DNA from: Erysipelotrichaceae bacterium UBA2227
GTDB lineage: Bacteria > Bacillota_I > Bacilli_A > Erysipelotrichales > Erysipelotrichaceae
Reading direction: 5' to 3'
Assembly (NCBI GenBank): GCA_002348095.1
Contig: DDYT01000062.1
Span: 50,553-81,131, forward strand
DNA length: 30,579 nucleotides
This document shows, in pieces, positions 29,483-30,579 of the stretch; the first letter of the stretch is position 1; every line of letters starts with the position of its first letter. The notes under the pieces were generated by a model, which worked only from the letters and a program-made list of their open reading frames with translations, ran no database searches and was not told where the DNA came from. The position numbers and the translations under genes are program-made.

Positions 29483-30230
29483 TAATCTCTTTAAAGGTGG
29501 CTAAGGCATTGGATAGTGCCAGTCCATCCGTAATCCGCTCATCGATCACAACGGTCGCCCGAATCGTGTTGGTTTCCTCGTTCAGTTTCCCCAAAACGCA
29601 CAACATCGAAATCGTCCCCCAATTATACAGATGATGATAAGGGGCATTCAGCTTAATGCTTCCCAGATTGGCAATCATGGCCGTGGCATGCAAAGGATCA
29701 TCTTCCGTGATGAATTTAGGGAGCATATTATGATTGTTTAAAAACCGTGCCAGACGCATGATGATCCTCAGCAAGAAATGAGGCAAATGTCCAAGTAACT
29801 CAAAAAACTTGTCACTTTCTACTTTCTCATCCCGTTTGGCCTTGATCACACTGCGAACGATTTTCTGATTAAACTGATCGAATGTCAGTCCGGGTTCAAA
29901 TACCCACTTGACAACGACCGAACGGCCTTCCTCAGTCAGTTTTTGCTTGACCACAGTAGAAAATGCGATGTGGTTGCGCTGATAAAGCCGATTATGAAGC
30001 ACGAAACGATTGATGACCGGATGTGCAATCGTCGTTCTGTAAATCGAATACAGAAAGTACGACAGCATTGTCGTATTTTTCTTTTCTAAAAAGGGTAAGA
30101 TCCGGGTGGCATCAATATCCATATACATGTAAACCGAAGAACCGATCCGATCATCTAAAAAGTGAGCCTCAAGTTTCTGATAGGGTGTCAGCTTGATCTC
30201 ATCCGCATCCCAACGTTTAAAAATAGCCAT
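29463..30230 (-). CDS. stand-alone E2-like (2-oxoacid dehydrogenase/CAT fold) acyltransferase
   Basis: A 255-residue protein with the catalytic-domain fold of E2 acyltransferases and chloramphenicol acetyltransferase. It lacks lipoyl and E1/E3-binding domains. The second half has ANLGSIKLNAPYHHLYNWGT and the C-terminal ATVVIDERITDGL. In active E2 enzymes this motif is D-H-R-x-x-D-G; here His is Glu (E231), while R232, D235 and G236 are kept. No E1 or E3 genes are nearby. The ATG at 30230 follows AAGGAG; the longer frame upstream covers its promoter. Function uncertain: an acyltransferase with an altered active site or a non-catalytic relative. Confidence 0.82.
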   Translation of the reverse strand: MAIFKRWDADEIKLTPYQKLEAHFLDDRIGSSVYMYMDIDATRILPFLEKKNTTMLSYFLYSIYRTTIAHPVINRFVLHNRLYQRNHIAFSTVVKQKLTEEGRSVVVKWVFEPGLTFDQFNQKIVRSVIKAKRDEKVESDKFFELLGHLPHFLLRIIMRLARFLNNHNMLPKFITEDDPLHATAMIANLGSIKLNAPYHHLYNWGTISMLCVLGKLNEETNTIRATVVIDERITDGLALSNALATFKEIMENPSE

Positions 30231-30251
30231 AATGATCTCCTTATATGTATT

Positions 30252-30280
30252 ATTATAAAGCGAGGTTTTCTCACATACAA
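30252..30280 (-). promoter_or_regulatory. promoter of the E2-like gene
   Basis: On the minus strand: TTGTAT (30275-30280), 17 nt, TATAAT (30252-30257). Confidence 0.65.
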
Positions 30281-30296
30281 GACTATCCAAATAGTC
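30281..30296. promoter_or_regulatory. perfect dyad between divergent promoters
   Basis: GACTAT, CCAA, ATAGTC. It sits exactly between the -35 boxes of the E2-like gene and the Crp/Fnr gene. The 4-nt spacer is that of Fnr-type sites, though the arm sequence differs from the E. coli consensus. Confidence 0.55.
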
Positions 30297-30300
30297 TTCT

Positions 30301-30329
30301 TTGCGTTTGAGCCGACTATCTGATACAGT
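30301..30329 (+). promoter_or_regulatory. promoter of the Crp/Fnr gene
   Basis: TTGCGT (30301-30306), 17 nt, TACAGT (30324-30329), then 6 nt to GGAGG (30336). Confidence 0.5.
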
Positions 30330-30346
30330 GTAAGCGGAGGGAACCT

Positions 30347-30579
30347 ATGACCACATGCCAGACCTGTTCAAACAGCCATCCCAAAGGTACGACATGCATG
30401 AGGCGCGTGCCGATTTTTACACCGTTGTCCAGTGACGAAATGAGTGAAGTTCAACGGCTGATCGTACAGCGCGAGTATAAAAAGGGTGAGTTTATCATAC
30501 ATCCGCTGAGAGTCATGCAATGTCTTTTCATCATCAATAAAGGCAAAGTCAAAGTACTTCGTCCCAACAGCGACGGTAA
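30347..30579 (+). CDS. Crp/Fnr family regulator (3' truncated by window)
   Basis: Only the first 77 residues are visible. Three N-terminal cysteines (C4, C7, C17; CQTCSNSHPKGTTC) are followed by RRVPIFTPLSSDEMSEVQ and then the start of the cyclic-nucleotide-binding beta roll (YKKGEFIIHP, FIINKGKVKVLR), with a fourth Cys at C59. The layout resembles Fnr-type sensors, in which N-terminal cysteines plus one internal Cys hold an iron-sulfur cluster, so an oxygen or redox role is plausible (inference). GGAGG precedes the ATG. The DNA-binding domain is outside the window. Confidence 0.82.
   Translation, partial: MTTCQTCSNSHPKGTTCMRRVPIFTPLSSDEMSEVQRLIVQREYKKGEFIIHPLRVMQCLFIINKGKVKVLRPNSDG

Noticed and set aside
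1..30579. CRISPR array, tRNA/rRNA genes, prophage or conjugation genes
   Set aside because: No regularly spaced repeats, no cloverleaf-type or rRNA-like sequence and no phage or transfer proteins were seen on reading; covariance-model searches were not possible here.

Overview
The window looks like chromosomal DNA of a low-to-moderate GC Bacillota, probably an anaerobic or microaerophilic relative of the Erysipelotrichia/Clostridia. The reasons are strong AGGAGG-type ribosome binding sites, -35/-10 promoters of the Gram-positive housekeeping type, compact intrinsic terminators, TGA used as stop, secreted proteins with Gram-positive signal peptides, and family content (GPH symporter, DUF438-hemerythrin-PAS protein, DUF1576 protein, 2-domain E2-like acyltransferase, Crp/Fnr with N-terminal cysteines). 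The genus cannot be fixed by eye. No rRNA, tRNA, CRISPR array or phage gene is visible.

Layout. (1) 1-4897: eight tightly packed co-directional genes ending at an intrinsic terminator: alpha/beta hydrolase (cut by the window edge), DUF3795, VOC protein, GNAT acetyltransferase, APH-like phosphotransferase, ANT(6)-like nucleotidyltransferase fused to DUF2087, DUF1232 membrane protein and an AlkD-like DNA glycosylase. This reads as a detoxification/resistance-like small-molecule modification operon. (2) 4899-6742: an operator-promoter followed by a PadR regulator, a flavodoxin and a NapH-like membrane polyferredoxin, all linked by ATGA overlaps. (3) 6726-8589, minus strand: GPH-family symporter and a small membrane protein. 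(4) 8664-13385: ADP-ribosylglycohydrolase, an acidic secreted protein preceded by a 7-codon leader ORF, a thioredoxin-like protein, then an esterase / ThpR / hypothetical operon. (5) 13405-16172, minus: VOC protein and the kbl-tdh threonine-to-glycine operon. (6) 16264-18775: DUF438-hemerythrin-PAS sensor and an SLC13/ArsB-type permease. (7) 18772-22811, minus: a split AhpF (AhpF-type reductase plus separate two-thioredoxin-fold protein), a REP-type tyrosine transposase relative that has lost its catalytic residues and is flanked by inverted repeats, and a DUF853/YjgR ATPase. (8) 22866-26777: AraC-GyrI regulator and the operon DUF1576 membrane protein / small hypothetical / HflX. (9) 26781-29482: a secreted DUF2680-like protein divergent from an OmpR-type response regulator and its histidine kinase. 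(10) 29463-30579: an E2-like acyltransferase divergent from a truncated Crp/Fnr regulator.

The most striking points are regulatory. The divergent DUF2680 and two-component promoters carry 11-bp-spaced direct repeats (GTCATA/GTCACA) with identical geometry relative to both -10 boxes, as expected for an OmpR/PhoB-type response regulator that controls its own operon and a secreted CpxP-like partner. In many genes here the -10 box is followed after only 6 nt by the ribosome binding site, so the predicted mRNA begins practically at its Shine-Dalgarno. The catalytically degenerate RAYT-like gene sits between inverted repeats whose left copy lies within the promoter of the AhpF-like reductase.
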